Notes: generated by a model from the sequence alone, not told the origin. 64,000 nt of DNA from Elmis aenea (GCA_947652605.1 OX393576.1:57574966-57638965); one strand, 5' to 3'. Positions 1-12,165 are shown, numbered from the stretch's first letter. Program-made: numbers and translations.

Positions 1-399
1 TTACAGTTTATTAAACCCCGTTCAACGGTATTATGTTTTAGACTGTTAACTTGAAAGTATTCAAACATCGTATGTTGTAAGCCCATAATAAGCGAATTCT
101 GTTAAGTTCGTTATGTACGATGCATTTCCTGTTACAATGTCATGTTGCTAAGCCAGTGTATTTTGTGTAATAATCTTTTTTAACAATCAGTCATCGTTTT
201 GCTTCGCAACCGAGATGGCCGCGATACCCTGGTCTAGTTATGTTCAACCCAAATTAATGTAAGATTCTTCAAGTGGTTTAGTTTTCATAATGGTTGCTGT
301 TAATAAATCTGCTCCCCAAGTAATTTGATTATTATTTTAGTAAATTCTACGATCCCCAGCTACGGCCCCGAAAGAGCACGATGTCTTTAAGAATAAGTC

Positions 400-1345
400 T
401 TAAAACTAACCTGACAATATTCACAAAAACATTTATCGTGTAAGAACACATTACACTGATTACACGCTTTCGTTGTTTTGGTTTTACATAAAATACACCG
501 TCTTCTCGATTGCTGCACAATGATAATAATATGTTGTCCTTCTTTCTTCAACGATTCTTGTATATAGCGCTTTCCAACTGGTCCTGGACTGGATGATTTT
601 TTTTAAATCTTTTTGTAGCAAGGAAAGTACTAGTACTACACTACCTATGTACCTACGTCTAAACCAAAACGTATAGGTTTTCCACTCAAGTACTGCTTAC
701 AACCGTGTCTACCGAAATCAGGTATCATAGCATCAGCTACTTATAAAAACATTATTTTTAACAGAACAATATTTTAAAAGCGTTCAAGGTATACACAAGT
801 GGCTGTACTTTATGCCATTTTGTTGTTTTGAGGTACCTAAGTTATTAAAAATATCCTAAAATCTGTTTCTGTTCATTGAGTTAGAAACCAAAATATTGTT
901 GGTATCGTCCTTCTTTTCCCACGCCATTCTTCTGCGTGGTACATTTACATAAGCACTCAAAAACAAGATCGCTATAAAAGCGTACATTTCATCACTTCCG
1001 AGTTCAATTTATTTAATTTTCGATGCCGCGTAAATTACAAAATTTTTTACTAATAATTTGACAACGCTGTTGTCCATAAACAAAAGAAAATAGTCAAAAG
1101 GATCCCTCAATGTCTTCGTCTACACAAGGTTTAGAAAATTTCATTTATGCCAAAGATAAAAGCTGATTTTTATTTAGACTATCTGGATCATTACAGTCTT
1201 AGTCACCGGAATCAGCATCACTTTCTTGACCATCCGATGGAGTAATAATGTAAATTGCCTCTGTCACCTTAGTTGGATCGTAAACTTTCTCTAGCTCCCC
1301 TAAAATCTCTGGTCTCTGCTGTTGTAAGCGCCTTTTTCCTATAAT
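400..1345 (-). pseudogene. piggyBac-type transposase relic, internally deleted
   Basis: Three separated stretches of a piggyBac (PGBD-like, DDE/D) transposase read in order on the minus strand. Near 1345-1200 is an acidic N-terminal segment ending ITPSDGQESDADSGD. Near 925-830 is NNILVSNSMNRNRF, a conserved block of the core. Near 760-660 is VADAMIPDFGRHGCKQYLSG followed by KPIRFG, which covers one of the catalytic aspartate regions. The rest of the catalytic core is missing. At about 520-420 the C-terminal cysteine-rich finger follows (RRRCILC, ACNQC, LHDKCF, CEYC). Several stop codons and frameshifts interrupt it, so it cannot make a working enzyme. I could not identify TTAA-flanked ends. 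Just upstream of the N-terminus (about 1379-1395) is a near-palindrome gggtcgtcaacgaccc of the kind seen near piggyBac ends. The family call is from motifs; subfamily unknown. Confidence 0.75.
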
Positions 1346-2935
1346 ACCTACAAGCAGAAACATCACTGATTTGCCCAAAGGGTCGTCAACGACCCATCTA
1401 AACTTAAGGCAAAAAACAGTGAAGAAAACAAAAACAATTTTTTAACCCAACATTACATTTGGATATTGCTTAACGTTATATCGTGCCGAAACTAGTTTTT
1501 AAGCACCTGGCAAAAGTAAATGAAAATATGTAACGGTTGCGAGTTACAACTGTCAACACTAACCTGCTTATAGTACCACCAATGACATATCTTTATCTAC
1601 TCTAGAGAATTGCCTTTATTTGTTAGTAGAAATTTCCAGCTGTCGTGAAAATGCAATGTGCATTTGTTTCGCTGGTAGTTCAAAACTTTTAGTTGACCAC
1701 GTCAATCTGTTGTTTATACTTTAGTTTGGAAATTTTGTGCGCAAATAAAAGAAGGTTTGGCATCTTAAACTTTTTTTTTGAGGTTTACCATCCTTTATTA
1801 CTAAAACACCAGTATTATACATTGTTAAAGGTTAAAGGGCTACATTTATTTTAATAATAAGAAAACACAATTTTGATGTGTGGTGCTGTGTGTGTTTATT
1901 TTCAAAGCGAAGCAGATACAGATGATTTTTTTATGTATAAATCTGTTGTTCCCCGTATCGTTTAAAACAATCATTGGTACGTGTCTGCGGAAAATACAAA
2001 CAAAGCAATTCGCCGATCAAAACAAATTTTAACTTTGGCAAACTGTCAGAATGATATGTTCGATAAACAGCGGCAAAAATACAGTCCGCTGTGAATATAA
2101 TATTGGCTAGCAACTGGAAACTTGATATTTGTGTTGACGGATTTGCGAGGAGCCGCTATTGGCAGATTTGTTTGCGTTCTTACAGTTGTAAGAGTTTTAT
2201 TTCTATAGTTTGTTGATTTTTATCCTACGGTCAGATATTGGTATATCGCTATATGTATTTCAAAAAGTGTATACAAGGTACAGAGTGATTTTTTTACAGT
2301 TTTGTTTCTTCAATTTCTACTGCAATGAAGCGACGGTTTCTTATTTTAATATAAAAGAAAGTCCTAAAACAAAGTTTCAATTTCCTAATCGAGTATATAA
2401 TAATTGCTATCACTATCAACGACTATCTTTTTTGTTAATTTGTAATTCTTTCTGTTAAAAATTTTACTCTCAGTTACTACAGTAATCAGCTAGAGATTTA
2501 ACATTTGCGTTGGCCAAAGAATATTCAAAAGACCTAAACAAATAAATAATAAATGGATAATGCAATCAATATCTGGTAATTTTGGAGTGTGGTAAAAGTT
2601 TCCCTTCAAGCTGTCTATTTCCATTCTGAAGTATCGTCGTTGCATGTGGTCTACGAGTAGCAAGATTATGCTAAAGAATAGTTTTTTTTTTTAAATAAAA
2701 ATGTGTCATTTTTTTACAAATTCGGGATGTAGTGCATGAGGTTGGTTACAATAAATGTCAGTAGTAACCGTTTTTCCAGGTTTTAATAACTCAAAATGCC
2801 AAAGCAATTACACCAAACACCTAATAGAACATGTTGATGTAGACGGAAGAAGAGGATGCGGTGGATCCGATTTTGTCTGATTGTGTATGCTTAATCTAAC
2901 AATAAGATAAGACTTCCCCAGCATTTTTAACCTGA

Positions 2936-3033
2936 GATGGGAAGTCGTAGTCGGGAGTCAAGAGTCGAGGAGTCGGAGTTTTTCTGAGGAGTTGGGAGTC
3001 GGAGTCGGGAGTAGGAAAAAATATCGACTCCTT
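2936..3033. repeat. GAGTCGG-rich repeat patch
   Basis: Irregular tandem array of gagtcggagtcg-like units in otherwise AT-rich DNA. A second patch with the same unit and partly inverted copies (ggagtcggagtcgg / ccgactc) lies at about 4228-4303. They may be two pieces of one dispersed element; the family is not recognised. Confidence 0.5.
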
Positions 3034-4227
3034 TTTAATTTGTTTTTTTCGAAGATTAGAAAAGAATACATAAAGAAACAAAATACGAATGTCGAGGAGC
3101 GAATTTTTTTAACGGAAACGGGAACTATTAAAGTAGCACAAACTAGTTTTGTCTATAAACGTCCAATTTTATCCGGAAAATACTTGACTGGATAAGATAT
3201 ATAGACAGCGCACGAATACAAAACGAATGATTCGTGTGATGCACGGTGGGGTTAGTTCTGTAGTCAACCAAATCGTACCCCGTGTTGAAATTTGGTAGTT
3301 TTTAAAGGCCGATAGTGCCTTCCTTTGAAAGTTTTTAAGGTTAAGGTATGTAGAAATGTGGTTCTTACGTTAAAACTTTTCTAAAGAGTAATTTCGTTCG
3401 GTTTAATTAACCCAAAAAAAACAAAAACGTTATAGTTACAAAGTCGATGTATAACGAGGGGTGTTTTTCAGACAAGCTTTCGTAAATTGGCATGTATTTG
3501 CGTAGTAGTAAAAGCTTACTTGTATTATACTTGTATTATATATTATATCCGTTTTATTCGCAAGTACAAAAAATACGTTTTGTTATAGAAAATAAACTAC
3601 ATCTGTCAGGTTTCTGTCAAATTTAAGTGTGTAAATGGAGCGAAATTGAATGTGTTTTATTTTATTTATTGCGTACCTACTTCTGTTTGTTATTATTCTT
3701 TCAGTTTTTCAACAAATGTTTCATAACACAAAATGTTGTAAATTTATGGTGCGCATTATAAAAAAAATTCTATGTTACCAGAAAATTTGGGCCAAATTAA
3801 GCAGATTTTACGGTAAATATACCTAAGCAGTAGTGTGATTCATTAAAAATATGTAACTTTATTAACATATTTTTCACCTTAAAATGTGCATGGTTTTACA
3901 AATTTCTAATAAATTCATCTTTTCATTAAACATTTAAAAGTCCTAGTATACGATTACAGTATTATATTACTTTTAGTAAAATACCAAATACAATGGAATT
4001 CGCTTACAACGCAGGTCGGCTATAACCTCGCAAACCCGCGTTATATGATAACCGCGATGTAACCGAATTGTTGAAAATTTTATTTTTTTTTATTTTCTTA
4101 AAACCTAGTTGTCTACATTTTCCAATTTTTGTAGTATACATACGAAAATAAACCCTGTGCACCATTATATTATACCGATTTTTACTGTAGTAAATATATA
4201 TCTACTAATCAAGTTTTTTTTTATAAA

Positions 4228-4303
4228 AGGAGAGGGAGTCGGAGTCGGTTTTAATAAATACCGACTCAGAGGTCGGGAGTTGGTTATTTTTCTACCGACT
4301 GGT
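4228..4303. repeat. GAGTCGG / CCGACTC repeat patch
   Basis: Same motif as the patch near 2.95 kb, here with both orientations present (gagtcggagtcgg, then taccgactc and ctaccgactgg), so it could form a short hairpin. No function can be assigned. Confidence 0.45.
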
Positions 4304-5990
4304 TGTCCACTTCGAAAACTGGTAGCAAACATAAAATTACTTGCAGCAAATTATCTGAACAAATGTTGACACTTGTTTAATTTAAAAGACACATCACCAC
4401 AAATTCCATGATTTTTGTTGTCGTTGTGCGTTAAATTCCAAACAACACACAATTGCTTACGTGCTTTGGAAGCTACAAACTCCATCATTGCATTAAAAAT
4501 TAAATTGTAGTTCTCAGAATTATTAGTTTAAAACCTGCTTATGAGACAACTAGTGACAAAAAATGTCTTCTTAACACTTGTACAGTCGAGGTAGAACCAA
4601 CGTAGAAATACGTCCTTGAAAATAATTGATTTCTTAAATGTTCCCCTGATATATTGTTTTATATAGACAAATTTGAATTTTTGTAAAGTGCACGCGTTAG
4701 CATCGCAAGTACTTTAAAAAACGAGCCTATAAGACGAAACAAATAGTGCTGTGCTAAGTGAGATGTTCTGTAAGTCGACATTGAAAACCCAACAATGGCC
4801 CTGATTGACCGTCATTAGTGTGGTACGATGCACTAATGGGGTGTAACGAGCTATGCAATAAGAGAGAAATTTCAAGCGTTTATTTACGCTAAATTTTCCG
4901 ATATTCTCCGCGGCTGTTCAACATTTCAAATTTAAACGTCTTAAAACTTCGTTTTATTTTACTATGCACAGATGTAACTAATCTTATTAAAATCAATAAT
5001 AAATTCTCCGCCAATTATTAAACAAAAATTAACATTAACAAAAAAGCGATACAAAAAATAGTCGGGAAGGTTTAAATGCGCATTTTGTTAGCCATTAATC
5101 GCGTTCCCATTTTATTCCATTGGGAAAGGTCGTAATTTTAATACAAAAAGTAAATTTGGTATGCAAAGTTCTCTTTAATAACAACTGAAAATGGAAATTT
5201 TTAACGAAATACTAAAATTTGTTTTTTTTTGTGTTAAATTGCAAACTGACGAGACAGCATAAAAAGTAGAATATTATACAACGTGTACCAGATAACATTT
5301 TCAGCATGGGGATCTCGCTTATTATAAGTTTTTTTTTGATTTTCTGCGTTATTTATAAAAATAGATATAGCATGTAGTACCTACCTATATTATTACAAAG
5401 AGGAAAAAAAAGGACAATAATTTATTTTAAAGCCAATTTGCTCGTTTAACATGTTTCATAGCTAACTTAGAAAAATACTTATCAAATACAATTTATCTTA
5501 ATTTTCTGAATATATACAATTACTTATAGGGTAAAACCCCCAATTGGCACAGGTATTTGGCTAGTCTATGGCACTCAGTTTTACCATGCGTACGTGTTAT
5601 CTGAGGTTATGTTACTATGTTAGTGACCAATTGAAACAACAAAATTTGATATTGTTTTTGTATTTTCGAACATTTAGGGTAAGGCATCACTTATGACACC
5701 CCCACTTATTTTGTTATTGGAAAGAATTATCAAAAAAAGTTTCGAATAAAAGTTGTTTGATACAGTATTTCACAAAATATTGTCATGTCAAATTTTGTTT
5801 TCTTTTGTTTTTTTAGGAGTTGAGGCACCATATTTGCTTTTCTTAAATGGCACCATACATATTTTTTTATACGGTTTGAAAGACATTTTCTTTCCATTTT
5901 CAATGCACTATAACTTTTATACCCTTACATAACAAAATTTTTAAGAAAATCGCAAAAGAACAATTTTGTTTTAAAAGCGTAGAGTATTAA

Positions 5991-6190
5991 TTATTTTACA
6001 TTAGTGGGCTTTGAAAATGATACCAAATGGTAAAAACCAATGTCACTGATACGAATTCTCCAGTGATAAGGTACCGAATCAATAATGTTTTTGGGGAGCT
6101 TTTTGTATAGAAAAATTATTATAGGTGGTGTAACTTTGCCTGATGCGGAAAAGGTGAACATTACGGTCAGATTTTGTTTTGCAATACCCC
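5991..6190 (-). pseudogene. pogo/Tigger-type transposase fragment
   Basis: About 60 codons starting MDRGIAKQNLTVMFTFSASG, then KVTPPIIIFLYKKLP and VPYHWRIRISDIGFYH. This pattern (KENLTVLFTFSA-G---PP-I--PYKR-P, then W-IG-SD-GWM) is typical of the middle of the DDE domain in pogo/Tigger-like transposases of insects. The usual GW after SD is changed to GF, and the frame stops soon after. No N-terminal HTH domain and no partner catalytic block was found. The DNA to the left (5524-5900) has several scattered tggcac motifs that could be subterminal repeats of the same element, but no clean ends were found. Confidence 0.6.
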
Positions 6191-6243
6191 TATCCATTTT
6201 CTAAACATTTTTACTTCCTCTATACCCTCCTTAGGACATAACC

Positions 6244-6345
6244 GTAAAAAAGAACGGTTTTTAACTAAAAACCGTTCTAAAAATAAAGTTCTGGATTTCG
6301 GTTAACCGTTAATTAATTTTTTTTTCGGTTTCGAGGTCTGGTTAA
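6244..6345. repeat. dispersed repeat with ACCGTT / AACGGTT motifs
   Basis: Segment with aagaacggtttttaac, aaaaccgttctaaaaataa, ttcggttaaccgtta and a t-run followed by cggtttcgag. A closely similar segment lies at 47888-48012, and related pieces lie at 47105-47225 and, inverted, at 51727-51825. It is a dispersed family in this genome, probably the end of a DNA transposon; the superfamily is not determined. Confidence 0.55.
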
Positions 6346-7845
6346 AAATAATATTAAAATTTGACGATTTTATTTTAATAAATTTTTATAAAAACTGTTG
6401 TTAGTTTTGGCTTTCCTCCAAAAATTATCCTTAATTTTGTGTTAACGTTCTTACAATACAATAACTAAATACAATAATTATTACACATATAAAAGTTGGT
6501 AACAGCAACCTTATTACTAATAATATCAAAAACCGATAGCAGAGAACATTTCTGATTAGTTATTTGATGCACAGCATGCTTAAATATATAATACCTTGGT
6601 ACCTACTCAAATTTAATATTCCAATTAATAAATAGTTTAGTTTGAAATGATAAACCATGAAATTTTTTACCTTTTTGGGGTCTAATATTGTGTGCAAACA
6701 TGCTTTTATTTATTAACTCCTTTAATTGTATATCAAGTGGTATGTACGAGTGCAAATAGATATTAGTTTCATTACAAAACTGGCTTGCCTGTACTTTTCT
6801 CCCAATTATGACTTTAATTTGGCGAAACCTTGTAGCACTGTCCTGAAGTGACATTTAACAATAGATTCTGTTACTTTATCAACTCTACAATAGTGGCCAC
6901 TCTTAGTTGTGTAAGAATAAAACCGGCTGGAATTCACTTAACAAAAGGTTCAAAGAACCGGAAATAATTTCGTCTTTTTATCAGAAACTAACAAAGACTG
7001 AAATTTACCGTAGGTAATTACTAGTTTTTCAGGGAAGCACCTTTCTAAATTTAGGATTTAGTAGTTCTACAATAGCCTTATGTAAAATTTTTAATTAAAA
7101 CTATCCTAAGAAAGCTTTAATTAGTGTTCAGTATTCCAGTTCAAGATGTTAAATAGGATTATCGCGTTATTTAAACAAAATGGTATTTAAGTATGTTCTG
7201 CAACTTTTGCTTCTTAAATTAAAAAAATTAAGATGCTATCGCCAAATACTTCAAAAAGTTTTCTTTAATGCAAAAACAGCTTAAATTAATTGAAAATAAT
7301 TAATCCTGTAATTTGGTATTTAACCTCGAGATTTAAACTTCGTACAAAAATTATGTAGTACCTATTTTGTAAAAGAAGTATCTATTACATTTAATAAATT
7401 CAGTGTATTACTTACGAGTGTTGACCTATTATATTAGTGTATCTTTTCTTTAATTTTGTTTAAAGTAATAACAATTTTTTTTCCAGGTTGTTTCTTGAAT
7501 AGTTTAGTAAGAGTTTATCGATTTTTTTAATATAAGAGGTAGACTGACTACCCATAAGTATAGCTTTTTATACAGGTGAACCAAATTTTGGTTGCAGTAT
7601 GAAAATTTCTCTTAATTAAAGAGCTAGAAATAAGATTTGGTAATATTGCTTAAACACGAAAAAATTATTAAATGGTATTTGCGAAAACTTTTATTTCGCA
7701 AAATGTTCAACATTTTTCAACCCTCTCTGTTAGACGCGATAGTAATATTAAATTCTGGCGCAATGAATCTGCGAAATTCATTACGTATTACAGGTTGGTG
7801 CAAATGAAATTTCGGAGATCGTATGAAAAAGTTTAAACATTGTAG
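6346..7845. other. non-coding stretch, no gene recognised
   Basis: An 83-codon minus-strand frame at 6603-6854 is the longest open stretch. I could not match it to any family and it has no upstream or downstream continuation. Nothing else is supported. Confidence 0.4.
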
Positions 7846-7849
7846 TTAA

Positions 7850-7962
7850 CCTTTTCGGTGCGCAATACTTTTGACCGAGATGCACTGGCTGTGCGCATAA
7901 CTGTCAAATGCAGTAAGGTTCGGGCGAGTTAAATCGTCTCGCGCACCATTACTCCAAAAAGG
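7850..7962. mobile_element. TTAA-flanked piggyBac-type MITE, 113 bp
   Basis: The segment is flanked on both sides by TTAA (7846-7849 and 7963-7966). Its ends are inverted: ccttttcggtgcgc on the left, and cctttttggag...ggtgcgcgag when the right end is read on the other strand. TTAA duplication with C-rich inverted ends is the signature of piggyBac elements. It is far too short to code and has no ORF, so it is a miniature non-autonomous copy. Confidence 0.6.
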
Positions 7963-8385
7963 TTAATGGCAATTTTTTTTAAATCAAAATAGGCTTCATC
8001 CAGCTTCATCAATACACTTCTGTCAACGATCTACTAGGGCAGGGATGGCAAATAGGTGGCACGCGAGAGATTTTCGACGGCACGCTAAAGAATTCTATGA
8101 ATAAATTTGTTTTTCAAATTTTAAACTTTTTCGAAATGTTTTATTTATTTTTAATTAGTATGCTAATTACCTACAATTCATGTTATTTAAATATCAAAAA
8201 ATAAATAATACCAGAAAATAAAAACTCTTCTTATATCGATACAGTAATTTGATCATTACTATACATAAAAAATACCAACTGTATCGATGCACGGAACTTT
8301 AATTGCATATGTATTTAGTGACACATAAAATCATGACGTTGGCAATACTGAACGAAATAACTGACGGTTGTTTCTGGTAGGTAGG

Positions 8386-8400
8386 TTAGGTTAGGTTAGG
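8386..8400 (+). repeat. (TTAGG)3 telomere-like repeat
   Basis: Three perfect TTAGG units preceded by two GGTAG-like units inside the hAT element. TTAGG is the common arthropod telomere repeat, but three copies are few enough to arise by chance. It gives weak support for an insect source only. Confidence 0.4.
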
Positions 8401-8461
8401 TACTGGCACAGGGAAAAATGTGTATTAAATTTTATCTTATTTTGGCACACTGATCAGTTTA

Positions 8462-9307
8462 ATGAATAACAAACAAGTAAAAATTAATGTAGAAACTGAA
8501 AAAGATTATAGAGAGATAACAAAAATAATGAATGAAGCAAATGCGGAATGGCATACATACGAAAACAAACAGACTAGGCCTATAAGAGTAATGGTGAGAA
8601 ATCTGCATCCTACATGTGATACAGAAGAGATTAAAGCAGAATTGCAAGCCAGAGGTTTTAAGATACTGGAAGTAACCAACAAAATTAGCAAGAGGAAGGT
8701 AAATGAGAAAGTTGTGACAACCAACTTGCCATTGTTCATGCTTACATTCCATAACGAGGAAGACATTAAAAAAATCTTTGAAATACAGGATATATGTCAC
8801 CTAAAAATCAAGATTGAAGCACTAAGGAATAACAAACTAATTCCCCAATGCAAAAGATGTCAACGATTCGGGCACACTCAAAAATACTGCCAGCGCGTAG
8901 CCACATGCGTTAAATGCGCTGGTAATCATCTGACTGCAACATGTACCAAACCTAAAACTACACCAGCTAGGCGCTCTAATTGTGCAGAAGCACATCCAGC
9001 CAATTATCGTGGCTGTGCTGTTGCCAAAGCACTGCAGAAAAGAAGAGAAGAAAGTCAAAAGAAACCATCAAAAAGGCAAGAAACAAGAACCTTCACATCA
9101 AAGAAAACTACAGGTCAAATTTCCTATGCTGATGCAACTAGCGGAAATAGAAATACACAAGCTCCTAAATCTCAAGCACCCAACTTAAGTGAAAGCACAT
9201 CTATGCAACAGATGATGCAGCAGATGATGAATATGCTTAACAAAATCAATGAGAGAATAGACACACTGGAAGCAAAAGCAACGGGAGCTATCCCAAAAAG
9301 GAAATAA
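8462..9307 (+). CDS. Jockey ORF1 gag-like nucleic-acid-binding protein, N-terminally short
   Basis: 281 codons. Residues about 1-125 form the associated-with-zinc-finger region common to Jockey ORF1 proteins (TRPIRVMVRNLHP, AELQARGF). From about residue 130 come CCHC-type knuckles: CKRCQRFGHTQKYC, then CVKCAGNHLTATC, then a third partial one with a changed first cysteine region and HPANYRGC. The tail is Lys/Gln rich and ends with a Met-Gln coiled-coil-like segment (MQQMMQQMMNMLNKINERID). Such proteins bind the element RNA and carry it to the target. Normal Jockey ORF1 proteins are roughly 400-550 residues; the start here sits 5 bp inside the element, so this ATG was probably an internal Met. 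ORF2 starts 3 nt after the stop, which suggests translation by termination-reinitiation. Confidence 0.9.
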   Translation: MNNKQVKINVETEKDYREITKIMNEANAEWHTYENKQTRPIRVMVRNLHPTCDTEEIKAELQARGFKILEVTNKISKRKVNEKVVTTNLPLFMLTFHNEEDIKKIFEIQDICHLKIKIEALRNNKLIPQCKRCQRFGHTQKYCQRVATCVKCAGNHLTATCTKPKTTPARRSNCAEAHPANYRGCAVAKALQKRREESQKKPSKRQETRTFTSKKTTGQISYADATSGNRNTQAPKSQAPNLSESTSMQQMMQQMMNMLNKINERIDTLEAKATGAIPKRK

Positions 9308-9310
9308 TTC

Positions 9311-11980
9311 ATGGAGTATAAAGATCTACGAATTGTTACATGGAATGCCAATGGATTTGTCAGTAAAAAAGCAGAGATAGAAGTCTTTCTAAACGAACAG
9401 CACATTGATGTGTGTCTGATCTCAGAGACACATCTCACTAACCAATCATATATAAAAATAAAAGGCTTTAAATGCTATCACACCATTCATCCTGACAATA
9501 AAGCCAAAGGAGGAAGTGCGATAATCATTAAAGAAGCGATCAACCATTACGAAGATCATCCAATCCAAGATGAAAGTATACAACTAACTACGGTAGTGAT
9601 TAAATCAACAAAACAGGATATCAAAATTGGAGCTGTCTACTTACCACCAAAATACAACCTCAAAACTGAAAACTATAAAATCCTCTTACAACACATGGGA
9701 GAAAGATTCATATTAGGTGGGGATTTTAATGCCAAACACTTAGATTGGGGTGCAAGAATAACCAATACAAAAGGAGAAGCTCTAAGGAGAGCCATCAGAA
9801 GTATAGGAGGAAATTTTCACTCAACAGGTAAACCAACTTACTGGCCTACCGATAAAAACAAAATACCAGACCTTCTAGACTTTTTCATTTCTAAAAAAGT
9901 CTCACCGAATTTTATTGAAACTAATGAATGTTTTGATTTAGAATCTGATCACTCAGCTGTTGTCTTGACACTAAGTGAAAAAATCATTAAAAAAGAAGCA
10001 AAACCAACACTTGTCAACAAAACAACGGACTGGGAAAGCTTTAGAATTAATTTACAAGAAGAAATCAATTTAAATGTTCAATTAAAATCAACTGAACAAC
10101 TCGACATAGAATCAGAGAATTTTACCACATTATTACAAAAAGTTGCTTTCAAAAACACCAAAGAATCGACTCATATCACAAAAGGAGTGAATTACCCGGT
10201 TGAAATCCGAAACCTAGTCAAAGAAAAGAGAAAAGCAAGAAGACGGTGGCAACAAACACGTCAACCTTCTGATAAGACAATATTAAATAGTAAAGCACAG
10301 CAGTTAAAACGTGAAATTTACAAATTGAAATTCGATTCTCTGAATTCGTTTCTTACGAACTTAACAGCTGAGAAAGAAACTGACTACTCATTGTGGAAGG
10401 TCACAAAAAGAATAAAAAGGCCAATTATGTCAATACCGCCTATTAGGAATGGGCCAGGCGATTGGGCTCGTGAAGATCAACAAAAAGCGGATTTATTTGC
10501 CAGTTATTTAGCTGACGTATTTACGCCAAATCAAATACAAAATAATTTTACACCAACGCACGTAGAAAATATTATATCAGAAGAAATTGCTCCAGTTACG
10601 CCAAAAGAAGTAGCTAACGAAATTAAAAATAATCTGAGCCCAAAAAAAACACCAGGGTTTGATTTAATCACAGGACAGATTCTGAAACAACTTTCAAAAA
10701 AAGGAATTGTCATGCTAACATATATTTTTAATGCTGCGATTAGACTAAAATATGTACCGGCAAATTGGAAAGTAGCAGAAGTAATTATGCTGCCAAAACC
10801 TGGTAAACCTCCACACGATGTCAAATCATATAGGCCAATTTCTCTGTTGACTACAATATCAAAGTTGTTTGAAAAATTAATACTTAAACGATTAAAACCA
10901 ATCATTCAGAATGCATCACTAATTCCTGATCATCAATTCGGATTCAGACCTAAACACTCAACGATAGATCAAGTACACCGTATTACCGCTATAATAGAAA
11001 AAGCACTTGAAGAAAAGAATGTCTGTTCAGCGCTATTTCTTGATGTCGCACAAGCCTTCGACAAAGTGTGGCATGAAGGATTAATCTATAAACTTAACAA
11101 AATATTGCCTAACCAATATGTAAAAATTTTAACTTCCTACATTTCTAATAGACTATTTAGAGTAAAACAAGGAGAAGCCTATTCGGAATTGAAAGAAATA
11201 CAAGCAGGAGTGCCACAGGGGAGTGTCCTTGGACCTGTCCTGTATCTACTCTACACCAGTGATATACCAAAACTGAATCAAGTGAAATTGGCTACTTTCG
11301 CGGACGATACAGCATTGCTGGCAACAGGTAAAACAGATATAATTTCGACCAAAAAACTACAAACAGCTAGTGATGCCATACACGAATGGACCAATAAGTG
11401 GAAAATTAAACTAAATGAAACGAAATCAGTCCACATCAACTTTACAAATAAAAGATTGAGAAACTCTCCAGCAATAACAATCAATGAAACCATTGTCTCA
11501 CACGCAAACACTGCAAAGTATCTTGGTATGACTCTTGATGCTAAATTAAGGTGGAAAGAACATATTAAGAAAAAAGAAAAGGAGTTTAAAATTAAAACCG
11601 CACAATACAGATGGCTTATTGGTAAATATTCCAAACTGTCATTATACAACAAAATTTTGATTTACAAACAAATTATTAGACCTACATGGTTGTATGGAAT
11701 ACAACTATGGGGGTGTGCAAAAATTACAAATATACGTAAGATACAAACTGTCCAAAACAAGGTGTTACATGAAATGCCCAACGCTCCCTGGTTTGTCAGA
11801 AACGCCGACCTTCATCGAGACCTGGGTATCTTAACCGTTGAAGAAGAAATCAAAAGATTTGCAAAGAAGCATGAAGCCAGGCTTCACCTACACGAAAATC
11901 CAGACGTTCTCCAGCTGCTAGACAACCAAAACTTATGTCGTAGACTGAAGAGAACCAAACCGTTCGAACTTTCTAAGTGA
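9311..11980 (+). CDS. Jockey ORF2: apurinic-type endonuclease + reverse transcriptase
   Basis: 889 codons without interruption. The N-terminal endonuclease/exonuclease/phosphatase domain (about 5-225) shows WNANG (N12/N14), SETHL (E39), GGDFNAKH near 135 and SDHS near 212, which are the metal and catalytic residues. The RT domain (about 470-730) shows LPKPGKPP, SYRPISLL, QFGFRPKHST, LDVAQAFDKVWH, AGVPQGSVLGP and the catalytic FADD (663-666). The C-terminal tail includes the Jockey-clade pattern of a W-x-YGIQLWG block, then NAPWFVRN and DLGI. The enzyme nicks genomic DNA and copies the element RNA at the nick (target-primed reverse transcription). All catalytic motifs look intact, so this ORF may still be functional. 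Close relatives of this protein gave the dead copy at 24.6-25.4 kb. Confidence 0.97.
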   Translation: MEYKDLRIVTWNANGFVSKKAEIEVFLNEQHIDVCLISETHLTNQSYIKIKGFKCYHTIHPDNKAKGGSAIIIKEAINHYEDHPIQDESIQLTTVVIKSTKQDIKIGAVYLPPKYNLKTENYKILLQHMGERFILGGDFNAKHLDWGARITNTKGEALRRAIRSIGGNFHSTGKPTYWPTDKNKIPDLLDFFISKKVSPNFIETNECFDLESDHSAVVLTLSEKIIKKEAKPTLVNKTTDWESFRINLQEEINLNVQLKSTEQLDIESENFTTLLQKVAFKNTKESTHITKGVNYPVEIRNLVKEKRKARRRWQQTRQPSDKTILNSKAQQLKREIYKLKFDSLNSFLTNLTAEKETDYSLWKVTKRIKRPIMSIPPIRNGPGDWAREDQQKADLFASYLADVFTPNQIQNNFTPTHVENIISEEIAPVTPKEVANEIKNNLSPKKTPGFDLITGQILKQLSKKGIVMLTYIFNAAIRLKYVPANWKVAEVIMLPKPGKPPHDVKSYRPISLLTTISKLFEKLILKRLKPIIQNASLIPDHQFGFRPKHSTIDQVHRITAIIEKALEEKNVCSALFLDVAQAFDKVWHEGLIYKLNKILPNQYVKILTSYISNRLFRVKQGEAYSELKEIQAGVPQGSVLGPVLYLLYTSDIPKLNQVKLATFADDTALLATGKTDIISTKKLQTASDAIHEWTNKWKIKLNETKSVHINFTNKRLRNSPAITINETIVSHANTAKYLGMTLDAKLRWKEHIKKKEKEFKIKTAQYRWLIGKYSKLSLYNKILIYKQIIRPTWLYGIQLWGCAKITNIRKIQTVQNKVLHEMPNAPWFVRNADLHRDLGILTVEEEIKRFAKKHEARLHLHENPDVLQLLDNQNLCRRLKRTKPFELSK

Positions 11981-12165
11981 TCTGTGTAAAAGCAGAGCAT
12001 TGTGCAAGTGTTAGTGTCTTTATTTCCCTAAGATTAACAAAGACAACTAAAATACGTCGCTGGACTGATTTTAGCTAAGTAACTTAGATTTAAGATTTAA
12101 CAGATACAAACTAATGGTTGGTCTTACTTCTAGACCAGTTTTAGTGTTCAAACACCTAGTGTTTT

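Larger units (their letters stand above)
1346..5523. other. AT-rich non-coding stretch, no gene recognised
   Basis: No open frame here resembles a known protein. The ORFs of 60-86 codons are AT-rich and lack domain motifs. The only clear structure is two GAGTCGG-rich patches, listed separately. Confidence 0.5.

Noticed and set aside
8386..8400. Interstitial telomere block
   Set aside because: Only three TTAGG units; too short to argue for a telomere-related event.
8459..8800. 113- and 86-codon minus-strand ORFs opposite the LINE ORF1
   Set aside because: Antisense shadows of ORF1, which has clear zinc-knuckle motifs on the plus strand.
10531..11652. Minus-strand 124-codon ORFs opposite the LINE ORF2
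   Set aside because: Antisense shadows of a well-supported RT gene.
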